DNA of 61,222 nucleotides, from positions 1 to 61,222 of the forward strand of contig JAIECF010000107.1 of assembly GCA_029068655.1 (NCBI GenBank), in the 5' to 3' direction. The stretch comes from Muribaculaceae bacterium. Its GTDB lineage: Bacteria > Bacteroidota > Bacteroidia > Bacteroidales > Muribaculaceae. The position numbers were made by a program, and so were the translations under genes. The notes below the pieces were generated by a model that had not been told where the DNA came from, did not search any database, and saw only the letters and a program-made list of their open reading frames with translations. Every line of letters begins with the position of its first letter. Position 1 is the stretch's first letter. Below, in pieces: positions 44,253 to 52,653 of this stretch.

Positions 44253-44341
44253 CGTATTCTAAAGCTGAGCCGACCAATCAGGACCGACTAAACCTTAAGC
44301 CTCCGGCTTTAAGCCGGACCTTAAAATAAACATATAAGACC

Positions 44342-45352
44342 ATGACACTTTTTGAAAGACTGACCGCTAAGGCCAAGGAAAAACCTCAGAGACTCGTACT
44401 TCCTGAATCTCTCGAGCCACGCACACTTAAAGCCGCTGAATACATCATAGCGGAAAAAATCGCTGATGTCACTTTCTTAGGAAAGGCCGAGACGATTCTC
44501 TCAAAAGCCGAGGAACTCGGACTCTCCAACATCAAGAACGCTCATATCTGCGATCCTGACGATGTGGAATTTACTGAAAAATACGCAGAACTCCTATGCG
44601 AGCTCCGCAAAAAGAAAGGCATGACCATTGACGATGCCCGCTACCAGGTGAAGAATCCACTCTATCTCGGTTGCCTTATGATAAAGGCCGGTGACGCAGA
44701 CTGCATGGTGGCCGGCGCACTCAGCCCGACATCGAGCGTGCTTCGCGCCGCATTCCAGGTATTGAAGACCAAACCGGGTGTAACCTGCGTAAGCGGTGCC
44801 TTCATCATGCTTCTACCCGAGGGTTGCAAATTCGGCGACCAGGGCATGCTGGTATTTGCAGACTGCGCAGTAGTGCCTGATCCTACTACAGAGGAACTCG
44901 CTCAGATAGCCATCGAGACAGCAAAGACTACCAAAAACATAGCCGGACTCGACCCCGTAGTGGCAATGCTCAGCTTCTCCACGAAAGGAAGCGCAAGCCA
45001 TGAGAGGGTTGACAAGGTTCGCAATGCAGCTGAACTCGTACATCAGCTTGCTCCGGAGCTCAAGGTCGATGGTGAACTACAGAGCGACGCGGCCATAGTG
45101 CCGAACGTAGGCGCTCAGAAAGCACCGGACAGCGATGTTGCAGGACACGCCAACACACTTATCTTCCCGTCGCTTGAAGCCGGCAATATAGGCTATAAGC
45201 TCGTTCAGCGCCTTTCGGGCGCCGGCGCGGTGGGACCGATCCTTCAGGGACTTGCCGCTCCCGTCAACGACCTTAGCCGTGGCGCGACAGTGGAAGACAT
45301 CATCAATACTATCATCGTGACCTGCAATCAGTCACTTGCCGAAAAGAAATAA
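44342..45352 (+). CDS. pta: Phosphate acetyltransferase Pta
   Basis: Interconverts acetyl-CoA and acetyl phosphate, the first step of ATP-yielding acetate production. The 336 residues are the short catalytic-domain form without the regulatory N-terminus of E. coli Pta. Visible signatures include RLVLPESLEPRTLKAA, MVAGALSPTSSVLRAA, MLSFSTKGSASHERV and HANTLIFPSLEAGNIGYKL. It is followed 47 nt later by ackA, the usual operon partner. Confidence 0.97.
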   Translation: MTLFERLTAKAKEKPQRLVLPESLEPRTLKAAEYIIAEKIADVTFLGKAETILSKAEELGLSNIKNAHICDPDDVEFTEKYAELLCELRKKKGMTIDDARYQVKNPLYLGCLMIKAGDADCMVAGALSPTSSVLRAAFQVLKTKPGVTCVSGAFIMLLPEGCKFGDQGMLVFADCAVVPDPTTEELAQIAIETAKTTKNIAGLDPVVAMLSFSTKGSASHERVDKVRNAAELVHQLAPELKVDGELQSDAAIVPNVGAQKAPDSDVAGHANTLIFPSLEAGNIGYKLVQRLSGAGAVGPILQGLAAPVNDLSRGATVEDIINTIIVTCNQSLAEKK

Positions 45353-45399
45353 TCCAATTCATCCCCACGACCTTAAGGACTTAAAAATAAAACCCTAAA

Positions 45400-46596
45400 A
45401 TGAAGATATTAGTGCTCAACTGCGGCAGCAGCAGTGTGAAATATAAACTTATCGACAGCAATTCGAAGGAAGTGCTCGCAGAAGGCGGGGTAGAAAAGAT
45501 CGGTCTCCCCGACTCTTTCCTTAAATTCAAGCGCCCCGATGGTTCGAAGGAGACCATCACTGTCGAGATGCCCGACGCCAAAGCCGCTGTAGAAAACGTG
45601 ATCAAGGTTCTCACCGATCCGAAAGACGGTGTTATCAAGAGCTTCGATGAGATCGATGCCGTTGGCCATCGTGTGGTGCACGGAATGGACAAATTCAACA
45701 AGTCTGTACTGATCACACCGGAAGTAATAGAGAAAGTAAAGGAATGCTACACCGTGGCTCCTCTCCACAACCCTGCAAACATCGCAGGCATCGAGGCAGT
45801 GACCGAGCTGATCCCCAGCGTTCCTCAGGTAGCGGTGTTCGACACCGCTTTCCATCAGACTATGCCTGACTACGCCTACATGTATGCCCTTCCCTACGAG
45901 GCTTATGAGAAATATGGCGTTCGCCGCTATGGCTTCCACGGAACCAGCCACCGCTACGTCAGCAAGCGTGCATGCGAATTCCTTGGCCTTGACTATGACA
46001 AGCAGCGCATCATTACCTGCCATATCGGCAACGGAGGCAGCATCGCAGCAATCAAGGATGGTAAATGTGTCGATACCTCGATGGGCCTCACACCGACAGA
46101 GGGTCTCATGATGGGCACTCGAGTAGGTGACGTCGACCCGGGAGCTCTGGTATACCTTATGAAGGAAATGAACCTTGACGCTGACGGAGTGATGAACCTG
46201 ATCAACAAGAAGAGCGGTGTGGCCGGAGTGAGCGGCATAAGCAACGACATGCGCGATATAGAGGCCGGAATCAAGGCCGGCAACGACCGCGCACGACTCG
46301 CACTCGAAATGTATGAATACAGAATCCTGAAATATATCGGAGCCTATACAGCGGTGCTCGGGGGAGCCGACATAATTGTGTTCACCGGTGGCGTTGGAGA
46401 AAATCAGATTTCCACAAGAGAAAAGATCTGCAAGAAACTTGAATTCCTTGGCGTGACCTTTAACGAGGAAGCCAACAAGACCCGCGGCGAGGAGATCGAG
46501 ATCTCAGGACCAAATTCCAAGGTGCACGTCGTAGTGATTCCTACAGATGAGGAACTTATGATCGCACAAGACACAGCGGCCATCGTAGGCAAATAA
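45400..46596 (+). CDS. ackA: Acetate kinase AckA
   Basis: Transfers phosphate from acetyl phosphate to ADP, giving acetate and ATP. The 398 residues show the ASKHA fold: MKILVLNCGSSSVKY phosphate loop, HRVVHG (catalytic-region His and Arg), FDTAFHQTMP, YGFHGTSHRYVS, CHIGNGGSIAAI and FTGGVGENQI. The gap from pta contains ACCTTAAGGACTTAAAAAT, akin to the repeats before purL and the RND operon. The lgt gene follows after 12 nt. Confidence 0.98.
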   Translation: MKILVLNCGSSSVKYKLIDSNSKEVLAEGGVEKIGLPDSFLKFKRPDGSKETITVEMPDAKAAVENVIKVLTDPKDGVIKSFDEIDAVGHRVVHGMDKFNKSVLITPEVIEKVKECYTVAPLHNPANIAGIEAVTELIPSVPQVAVFDTAFHQTMPDYAYMYALPYEAYEKYGVRRYGFHGTSHRYVSKRACEFLGLDYDKQRIITCHIGNGGSIAAIKDGKCVDTSMGLTPTEGLMMGTRVGDVDPGALVYLMKEMNLDADGVMNLINKKSGVAGVSGISNDMRDIEAGIKAGNDRARLALEMYEYRILKYIGAYTAVLGGADIIVFTGGVGENQISTREKICKKLEFLGVTFNEEANKTRGEEIEISGPNSKVHVVVIPTDEELMIAQDTAAIVGK

Positions 46597-46608
46597 ATCA
46601 TTCGGTCT

Positions 46609-47457
46609 ATGCTTGGATTCGTAACCTGGAACGCCGACCCAATACTGTTTTCATTCGGTCCGTTTGCCGTCAGATGGTACGGACTGATGTTCGTGACAGG
46701 CTTTTTCATCGGCTATCAGATAGTGGCGGCGATGTTCAAACATGAAGGGGCTCCCGAGAAATGGCTCGGGATCCTCCTTACATATCTTGTAGTGTGCACG
46801 ATCGTCGGTGCACGTCTCGGACACGTGTTCTTCTATGAATGGGAATACTATTCGGCACATCCTGCGGAGATACTTAAGGTGTGGAACGGTGGACTAGCCA
46901 GCCATGGAGGCACCATCGCCATCTTTATAGGCATATGGATTTTCAGCCGTCTGGTGACTCATAAATCGATGAGTTGGGTTCTTGACAAGATAGTAGGGCC
47001 CATCGCACTTACGGGATGCCTCATACGACTCGGCAATCTGATGAACTCGGAGATCTACGGCGGTCCGACCGACCTCCCCTGGGGATTCCTGTTCGTGCGC
47101 AACGGAGAGACACTCCCCTGTCATCCGACCCAGCTTTATGAGGCCGGATGCTATCTTCTGCTTTTCGCGCTATTGATGTGGATGTACTGGAAGAAGAACG
47201 CGGAGGAACGCCCATGGCTGATGACTGGTGTTTTCTTCCTCGTCACTTTCGGATCCCGATTCCTGATAGAATATGTCAAGAACGTGCAGGTGCCATGGGA
47301 AATACAGATGCGTGCAGAATGGGGTATAGACCAGGGACAACTTCTGAGCATTCCATTTATCCTGCTTGGAATAGGAATGATAATATACGCTATTGTGAAG
47401 CCACGTCAGCACTGGAAATTTCCTAACCGTTTCTCCGATGCCGACGAAAAGAAATGA
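46609..47457 (+). CDS. lgt: Prolipoprotein diacylglyceryl transferase Lgt
   Basis: Inner-membrane enzyme that adds diacylglycerol to the lipobox cysteine of prelipoproteins, the first step of maturation for the lipoproteins in this window. The 282 residues have about seven transmembrane segments and the signature GCLIRLGNLMNSEIYGGPTD (about 134-153) with the conserved Arg and Asn, plus HPTQLYEAG. Possibly cotranscribed with pta-ackA (12-nt gap). Two AGTCTTA 7-mers overlap its stop. Confidence 0.96.
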   Translation: MLGFVTWNADPILFSFGPFAVRWYGLMFVTGFFIGYQIVAAMFKHEGAPEKWLGILLTYLVVCTIVGARLGHVFFYEWEYYSAHPAEILKVWNGGLASHGGTIAIFIGIWIFSRLVTHKSMSWVLDKIVGPIALTGCLIRLGNLMNSEIYGGPTDLPWGFLFVRNGETLPCHPTQLYEAGCYLLLFALLMWMYWKKNAEERPWLMTGVFFLVTFGSRFLIEYVKNVQVPWEIQMRAEWGIDQGQLLSIPFILLGIGMIIYAIVKPRQHWKFPNRFSDADEKK

Positions 47458-47732
47458 GTCTTAAGTCTTAAGATGGCGGACATGCCGCTTAAAGCACATG
47501 CATCAACCTGCCGAACATAGACCATGTTATTAACCAGTATAACATCCGTAAATCAAGAAGGGTTCCAATCTCACGATTGGGACCCTTCTTGATTCCGACG
47601 TTTGAAGCAATGCATCAGTCCGTCGTTTTTCTTAATGAACAAAAATCTATCTTCTTTATGAATTTTAAACATTTTAGATTGCAAAATTGTTTCAAAGTCA
47701 TTACATTTTAACATTTGTTAAAATAAATTTTT
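47458..47732. other. 275-base convergent intergenic region between lgt and sufS
   Basis: Holds a 20-bp hairpin (47551-47594) and, near sufS, the AT-only inverted repeat ATTTTAACA-TT-TGTTAAAAT (47705-47724). The rest is AT-rich and non-coding on both strands; no promoter or small ORF is convincing. Confidence 0.7.
47551..47594. terminator. 20-bp hairpin, probable bidirectional terminator between lgt and sufS
   Basis: 47551-47570 pairs with 47575-47594 over 20 bp with one wobble and a TCAC loop. It lies between convergent genes. No clean T-run follows (TTCTTGATT is part of the stem), so termination is likely but not certain. Confidence 0.7.
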
Positions 47733-48953
47733 CTAAAGCAGTATGGGGATGACACGCTGAAGAGCTGCGATAAATGCGTCCACCTCTTCCAATGTATTAT
47801 AAGCCGCAAAGGATGCCCTGACTGTTCCGCTGATGCCCAGACGCTGCATAAGAGGCTGAGCGCAATGATGACCGGTGCGAACCTCCACACCGAGTTTGTC
47901 GAGAAGCATACCCATATCGTAATGATGTATATCTCCAACAAGGAATGAAATGACAGCGCTTTTATCCGGAGCATTACCGAATATGCGCATTCCTGGTATC
48001 TCTAGCATCCTCGTCCCGGCATACTCCATTAGCTCATGCTCATGAACAGCAATATTGCCGATACCTATATCTTCAATGAAGTCTAATGCCTTCGGGAAAG
48101 CGCCGATACCAACAAAGTCAGGAGTACCGGCTTCGAACTTAAAGGGAAGCTCGGCAAAGGTAGTACCGTCGAAACTGACATGAGCAATCATCTCTCCTCC
48201 TCCCTGATAAGGAGGCATACGGAGCAAGTGCTCCTTTTTGCCATAAAGGACTCCTATTCCGGTTGGTCCGTACATCTTATGAGAGGAGAATACGTAGAAA
48301 TCGCAATCGAGATACTTCACATCCACCTTCATATGAGGCACAGCCTGCGCACCGTCTACAAGGACCGGAACTCCCCTGCTGTGGGCATAATCTATCATCT
48401 CTTTCACCGGATTTACTGTACCAAGCACATTTGAGACATGACAGAATGAAGCCATACATGTATGCTCATTGAATAAGTTCCGGTAATCATCAAGCTTAAG
48501 TTCGCCGATGTCATTGATATCGACCACCCTTATCTTCAGGTCAGGACGACGGCTTTGAAGAAGCTGCCACGGCACTATATTGGCGTGATGCTCCATAACA
48601 GTGAGGATTATCTCACCGTCATAAGGGAAAAGCGAACCGAACGAAGAGGCGACAAGATTGATGGCTTCAGTAGTGCCACGTGTAAAGATAACCTCTTCAA
48701 CAGAAGCAGCACTTATATAATCACGAACCCGACGCCTGCATTCCTCCTGAAGCTCAGTAGCTTCTTGAGAGAGGGTGTGTACTCCACGGTGTACATTGGC
48801 CTTGAAGTCAAGATAGCCTGACGAAACGGCATCCACAACGCTACGAGGGGTCTGCGAAGTCGCCGTATTATCGAGATATATCAGCGGCTTTCCATCTATC
48901 CGTCGCGACAATATAGGGAACTTATTCCTTATCTCCTGGACATCATAATTCAT
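47733..48953 (-). CDS. sufS: Cysteine desulfurase SufS
   Basis: PLP enzyme that takes sulfur from cysteine for iron-sulfur cluster assembly. About 406 residues, class II desulfurase: LDNTATSQTPRSV near the N-terminus, DGAQAVPHMKVD, PLP lysine in FSSHKMYGPTGIGVLYG, and the persulfide cysteine in RTGHHCAQPLM. The open frame extends to 49043, but the start MNYDVQEIRNKFPIL at 48953 gives the family N-terminus and lies 10 nt after the sufD stop. A 21-bp tandem repeat covers the sufD-sufS junction. Confidence 0.95.
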   Translation of the reverse strand: MNYDVQEIRNKFPILSRRIDGKPLIYLDNTATSQTPRSVVDAVSSGYLDFKANVHRGVHTLSQEATELQEECRRRVRDYISAASVEEVIFTRGTTEAINLVASSFGSLFPYDGEIILTVMEHHANIVPWQLLQSRRPDLKIRVVDINDIGELKLDDYRNLFNEHTCMASFCHVSNVLGTVNPVKEMIDYAHSRGVPVLVDGAQAVPHMKVDVKYLDCDFYVFSSHKMYGPTGIGVLYGKKEHLLRMPPYQGGGEMIAHVSFDGTTFAELPFKFEAGTPDFVGIGAFPKALDFIEDIGIGNIAVHEHELMEYAGTRMLEIPGMRIFGNAPDKSAVISFLVGDIHHYDMGMLLDKLGVEVRTGHHCAQPLMQRLGISGTVRASFAAYNTLEEVDAFIAALQRVIPILL

Positions 48954-49007
48954 CATCGGCATTCTATAATTCATCGTTGACCACTGATAATTGATCGTTG
49001 CACGAAA
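48945..49007 (-). repeat. Three 21-bp repeats at the sufD-sufS junction
   Basis: Units begin at 48945, 48966 and 48987 (plus-strand ATAATTC, ATAATTC, ATAATTG), each 21 bp, three times the 7-bp period seen elsewhere. They span the sufS start, the sufD stop and the last sufD codons. Confidence 0.75.
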
Positions 49008-50340
49008 CGGGGCAGGAAGCGCACGCAGTCTGTTCTCCTGCAAACCGACGCTCCACCATTATCTTGAGTCTGTCGCGCAGAGGAGGGAGAGCAATTCCAT
49101 CGATTACGTCGCTCATAAAAGCCTGCTTGAGCATGAAGCGCGCCTGATCTTCTGAGATACCTCGGGTCATCATGTAGAAGAGCTGTTTCTCATCGAGCTG
49201 ACCTATGGCGGTGCCATGTGAACATTTCACATCATCATTATAAATCTCAAGCTGGGGCTTTGAATGCATCCTTGCGCTGTCGCTTCCGACAAGATTGCGG
49301 TTTGACTGATAAGCCTCAGTCTTTGACGCACCTTCAGCTACATATATCAGGCCTGCAAACGCACCCATAGCGTCTCCGTCTACGACATACTTGAAGAGCT
49401 CGTCAGTATTACACTCAGGCACATCATGAGATATCCTCGAATATGTGTCGAGACGTCGGGAATCATCTTCTATACCCATACCGAGCATACGCAGACTCGC
49501 ATGCCGACCGGCAAAACGCGTGAAGAATTCATTCCTGGTGGTTCCGTTATAGAGGGTCATAGAGTCGAGAAGTATCTCCGACCCGGCATCCTGGCTTAGC
49601 CATAGTGAAGAGAGACGTGAAGTGCTACTGGTGCTCTCTTCAAGATCATAGAAGTCAAGGTGACTTCCCGCTCCCGCGAAGATCTCTATCACCTGCACCG
49701 AGCAGAAATCAACATCAGACGACTGAGTATGATCGCAGAAAAGCACCTTGGCCTCAGAGTCTTCCTCCATCACGATAAGGACCCTCCTGGCAGCCAGCAA
49801 TGCCGCTGAATTATTGAATATATTGACCACCTGAATCGTAGGAGCAACCTTGACGCCCTTGCCCACGCGGATCACCACGCCATCCTGGCAGAAAAGTGTG
49901 TTGAGGGCGACTATCGGATTAGAGATATCAGCCAGCATACCGTAATGACCGGCGATAAAGTCAGGATTCATCCGAGCATATGAAGCGAGCGACATCACTT
50001 CAACTCCCTCTGGAAGCACATTACGGCATCCGGAAGTCTCTGCAAACGCATCATTGACTATAAGAAACAATGACGTTGAAAGCATAGGCACATCGCAACG
50101 GAAAGTATCTGAAGGATTCACGTCTATGCGAACTCTTCCTACATTTACGCCATAATCGGGAGAGAGTATTCTTTCAAAATCAGTATACCGGTAATTCTCA
50201 TCCTTAAGAGTAGGAAGTCCCTGCTCGATGAGCGAAGACGCCGCATCAGGACGGAGGCGGTTAAGGACTTCCGGAGCTTTAGAGTCGATCAGATCTCCAT
50301 GCTCCTGCCAGAGGTCAAGATATTGATCAAGCGCACCCAT
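48964..50340 (-). CDS. sufD: Fe-S cluster assembly scaffold subunit SufD
   Basis: Partner of SufB and SufC in the SufBC2D scaffold. The 458 residues show the SufB/D beta-helix core (for example VVIRVGKGVKVAPTIQV and the series of short strands around 190-330) and the C-terminal conserved region AKTEAYQSNRNLV-like (ASKTEAYQSNRNLVGS), CSHGTAIGQLDEKQLFYMMTRG and GDRL-like helical end. sufC starts 3 nt upstream on the same strand. The last residues before the stop (SCNDQLSVVNDEL) come from the tandem-repeat region. Confidence 0.93.
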   Translation of the reverse strand: MGALDQYLDLWQEHGDLIDSKAPEVLNRLRPDAASSLIEQGLPTLKDENYRYTDFERILSPDYGVNVGRVRIDVNPSDTFRCDVPMLSTSLFLIVNDAFAETSGCRNVLPEGVEVMSLASYARMNPDFIAGHYGMLADISNPIVALNTLFCQDGVVIRVGKGVKVAPTIQVVNIFNNSAALLAARRVLIVMEEDSEAKVLFCDHTQSSDVDFCSVQVIEIFAGAGSHLDFYDLEESTSSTSRLSSLWLSQDAGSEILLDSMTLYNGTTRNEFFTRFAGRHASLRMLGMGIEDDSRRLDTYSRISHDVPECNTDELFKYVVDGDAMGAFAGLIYVAEGASKTEAYQSNRNLVGSDSARMHSKPQLEIYNDDVKCSHGTAIGQLDEKQLFYMMTRGISEDQARFMLKQAFMSDVIDGIALPPLRDRLKIMVERRFAGEQTACASCPVSCNDQLSVVNDEL

Positions 50341-50343
50341 CGC

Positions 50344-51120
50344 CTATGCCTCCCTTTTTATCTCGTCGCGGCCGTCGACATCGGCCTTGATCCAGTCGTA
50401 GCCTTTCTTTTCGATATCCAAAGCGAGTTCCGGACCGCCGGTATATACGATACGACCTTTGTAGAGCACATGGATCACATCGGGCTTGATATAGTCGAGA
50501 AGACGCTGATAGTGGGTAATGACGATCGCCGAGTTTTCAGGAGTCCGGAGTTTATTGACACCCTCAGCCACAATTCGAAGCGCATCCACGTCAAGACCGG
50601 AATCTGTCTCGTCGAGGATTGCAAGCTTCGGCTCAAGCACTGCCATCTGGAAGATCTCGTTGCGCTTCTTTTCCCCTCCGGAGAAACCCTCGTTGACACT
50701 GCGGGAAGCAAGTTTATTATCAAGTTCCACTATCGCCCGCTTCTCCCTCATGAGCTTGAGGAAATCGGTAGCACCCATAGGAGCCTCGCCCAAATACTTG
50801 CGCTTGGCATTGACTGCCGCGCGCATGAAATTGACCATAGATACACCCGGAATCTCTACAGGATACTGGAATCCGAGGAACAGGCCCTCATGGCTTCTCA
50901 CGTCGGGAGTCATCTCAAGAAGATTCTTACCCATGAATGTCACTTTTCCACCTGTAACAGTATAAGCAGGATTGCCGGCGAGAACCATTGAAAGGGTTGA
51001 CTTTCCCGAACCGTTCGGTCCCATTACGGCATGTACTTCTCCCGGACGAACATCAAGGTTGATACCTCGCAGGATTTCCTTACCGTCTATTTCCGCATGT
51101 AGATCTCTTACTGATAACAT
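50344..51120 (-). CDS. sufC: Fe-S assembly ATPase SufC
   Basis: Cytosolic ABC-type ATPase driving conformational change of the SufBCD scaffold. The 258 residues include Walker A GPNGSGKST (34-42), the SufC-type signature GFSGGEKKRNEI and Walker B LAILDETDSGLD. Normally encoded after sufB; here the upstream gene is cvpA-like and no sufB is present in the window. The 89-nt upstream gap has no standard promoter, so it may be transcribed with the cvpA-like gene. Confidence 0.96.
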   Translation of the reverse strand: MLSVRDLHAEIDGKEILRGINLDVRPGEVHAVMGPNGSGKSTLSMVLAGNPAYTVTGGKVTFMGKNLLEMTPDVRSHEGLFLGFQYPVEIPGVSMVNFMRAAVNAKRKYLGEAPMGATDFLKLMREKRAIVELDNKLASRSVNEGFSGGEKKRNEIFQMAVLEPKLAILDETDSGLDVDALRIVAEGVNKLRTPENSAIVITHYQRLLDYIKPDVIHVLYKGRIVYTGGPELALDIEKKGYDWIKADVDGRDEIKREA

Positions 51121-51209
51121 ATCTTATATTATATTTTCTATTATCCAATTAATTCAAATTCAAGTCTCCAACATGTCTCCCCATCGTCACCGCCCGACCA
51201 CTCCTTAAC

Positions 51210-51761
51210 TCAACTGATGGTACGCGCCTCCCATAGCTGTACACGGTGGACATATTCGTCGGCAGACATTGTACCGAGCAACTCAGGCGCAAGACGTATG
51301 ACCCCGTCTACAAGATTGCCATCATCATGACGTGCACAGTGCATCAAAGGAGAATCAAAAGGGCGACACAAGGCAAGGTCGAACAGAATGGATAGAAACA
51401 TTAAATATTTCAATAGACAAAACGCCGCTCCGACTATTGAGTTCACTATTCCTACCGGAATCATGCCGAGAATAAAGTTAAGAATTCCCGTAAGCATTGA
51501 GAAAACAAGCAGACAGAGTCCCCATATGATGCCGTATCCAAGTATGGACACAAAAAAAGTTTTCGCAACCGGGTGATAAACATGAGGAAACCAGCCTAAA
51601 AGCCATGCTGTGAAATCGGGCCCTAAGGCACGAGCAGCCACAATGCCAAAGACAAAACCGAGCAGACTCGACACCTGACGCATCATCCCGGCATGAAACC
51701 CACGGAATATACCGACGAGCCCCACAGCTATAACTAATATATGATAGATAGCTTCTCCCAT
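51210..51761 (-). CDS. CvpA-family membrane protein
   Basis: 183 residues with about four transmembrane helices (YHILVIAVGLVGIFRGFHAG, GFVFGIVAARALG, FFVSILGYGIIWGLCLLVFS, VNSIVGAAFCLLKYLMFLSI), matching the CvpA/colicin V production family in length and topology. The Gly-Phe-rich N-terminal helix pattern is typical. Cellular role is not settled in this family. It lies upstream of sufC and diverges from the lysozyme-like gene. Confidence 0.82.
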   Translation of the reverse strand: MGEAIYHILVIAVGLVGIFRGFHAGMMRQVSSLLGFVFGIVAARALGPDFTAWLLGWFPHVYHPVAKTFFVSILGYGIIWGLCLLVFSMLTGILNFILGMIPVGIVNSIVGAAFCLLKYLMFLSILFDLALCRPFDSPLMHCARHDDGNLVDGVIRLAPELLGTMSADEYVHRVQLWEARTIS

Positions 51762-51793
51762 TTATTTCCCATTCGTTCTTTTAATTTCAACTG

Positions 51794-51801
51794 CAAAATT
51801 A
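51794..51801 (-). promoter_or_regulatory. -7 box of the cvpA-like/suf operon
   Basis: TAATTTTG on the minus strand, about 33 nt before the cvpA-like ATG. The -33 position lacks TTTG, so this is tentative. Confidence 0.45.
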
Positions 51802-51841
51802 ATAAAAATTTTGCAAAATAAGGAATTTTTACATCTTATGA

Positions 51842-51873
51842 TTTGGCAAGAAACCCAAATATTATTAACTTTG
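51842..51873 (+). promoter_or_regulatory. Promoter of the lysozyme-porU-porV region
   Basis: TTTG (51842-51845), 20 nt, TAACTTTG (51866-51873). The expected transcription start (51879-51881) coincides with the first ATG, so the message is leaderless or starts at the internal ATG 51923. Confidence 0.82.
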
Positions 51874-51880
51874 TAGAAGA

Positions 51881-52651
51881 ATGAAGATACTGGCCGACAT
51901 CAATACCCGCAAGACGGACATTATGGTATTTCTCTGCTTCCTTCTGGCGGCGGCGCTATTGACATGGGCGGCATATGCTGCGTGGGTAAACTTCCGCACC
52001 ACACCACCATTCGTAGACAGAGAGGTGTTTCCGGTAGGAGGTATAGACATTTCAGCCCACAACGGTAAGATCGACTTCAAGGAAGTAGCCGCCGACGGGG
52101 TGGAATTCGTATGGATCAAAGCTACGGAAGGTGCAGATTTCCGAGACAAAAGATTTGCCATCAATCACAAAAGGGCCGGTGAAGCCGGTCTGAAACGAGG
52201 AGCCTATCATTTCTTCCGTTTCGACAAGGACGGTGTAGAGCAGGCCATAAATCTCCTTGAGGCTATCGACGACAGAATTCTTGAGATGGGTGTGGCGATA
52301 GATGTCGAGACCTCCGGGAATCCGCAGAACATTGACGAAGACCTCATTAAGGAAAGGATAGCAGCAATGGTGGACTATCTCAACCTACGGGGACTCGCTC
52401 CTACTTTATACTGCAACAAGGCAGACTACTACAGATATATGGCAGACTCTTTCCCAGGAAATTCACTTTGGATATGCTCTTTTTCGTCTGATCCCATCGC
52501 CGCCCCGTGGACATTCTGGCAGCACAACCATAAAGGGGCCGTCAAGGGAGTAAAAGGAGCGGTAGACCTTAATGTCTTTGGAGGTCCTGAATCTGAGTGG
52601 AGGGAGTTTATCTCAAGGCAACAATATAAAGCTAATAAATCCGTTAATTAA
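51881..52651 (+). CDS. GH25 lysozyme-like protein with N-terminal membrane anchor
   Basis: Glycoside hydrolase family 25, a muramidase fold acting on peptidoglycan. After a short N-terminal segment comes a transmembrane helix (about 15-34, MVFLCFLLAAALLTWAAYA), then the catalytic barrel: GGIDISAHNG with the family Asp, WIKATEG, AYHFFRF, AIDVETSG with the Asp-x-Glu pair, TLYCNKADYY and FWQHN. The anchor suggests a periplasm-facing cell-wall enzyme. ATG 51923 is an alternative start with a normal leader. The porU gene starts 2 nt after the stop. Confidence 0.88.
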   Translation: MKILADINTRKTDIMVFLCFLLAAALLTWAAYAAWVNFRTTPPFVDREVFPVGGIDISAHNGKIDFKEVAADGVEFVWIKATEGADFRDKRFAINHKRAGEAGLKRGAYHFFRFDKDGVEQAINLLEAIDDRILEMGVAIDVETSGNPQNIDEDLIKERIAAMVDYLNLRGLAPTLYCNKADYYRYMADSFPGNSLWICSFSSDPIAAPWTFWQHNHKGAVKGVKGAVDLNVFGGPESEWREFISRQQYKANKSVN

Positions 52652-52653
52652 AG

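Noticed and set aside
50299-50991. 230-codon plus-strand frame opposite sufC
   Set aside because: sufC motifs (Walker A, signature, Walker B) prove the minus-strand gene; the opposite frame has none.
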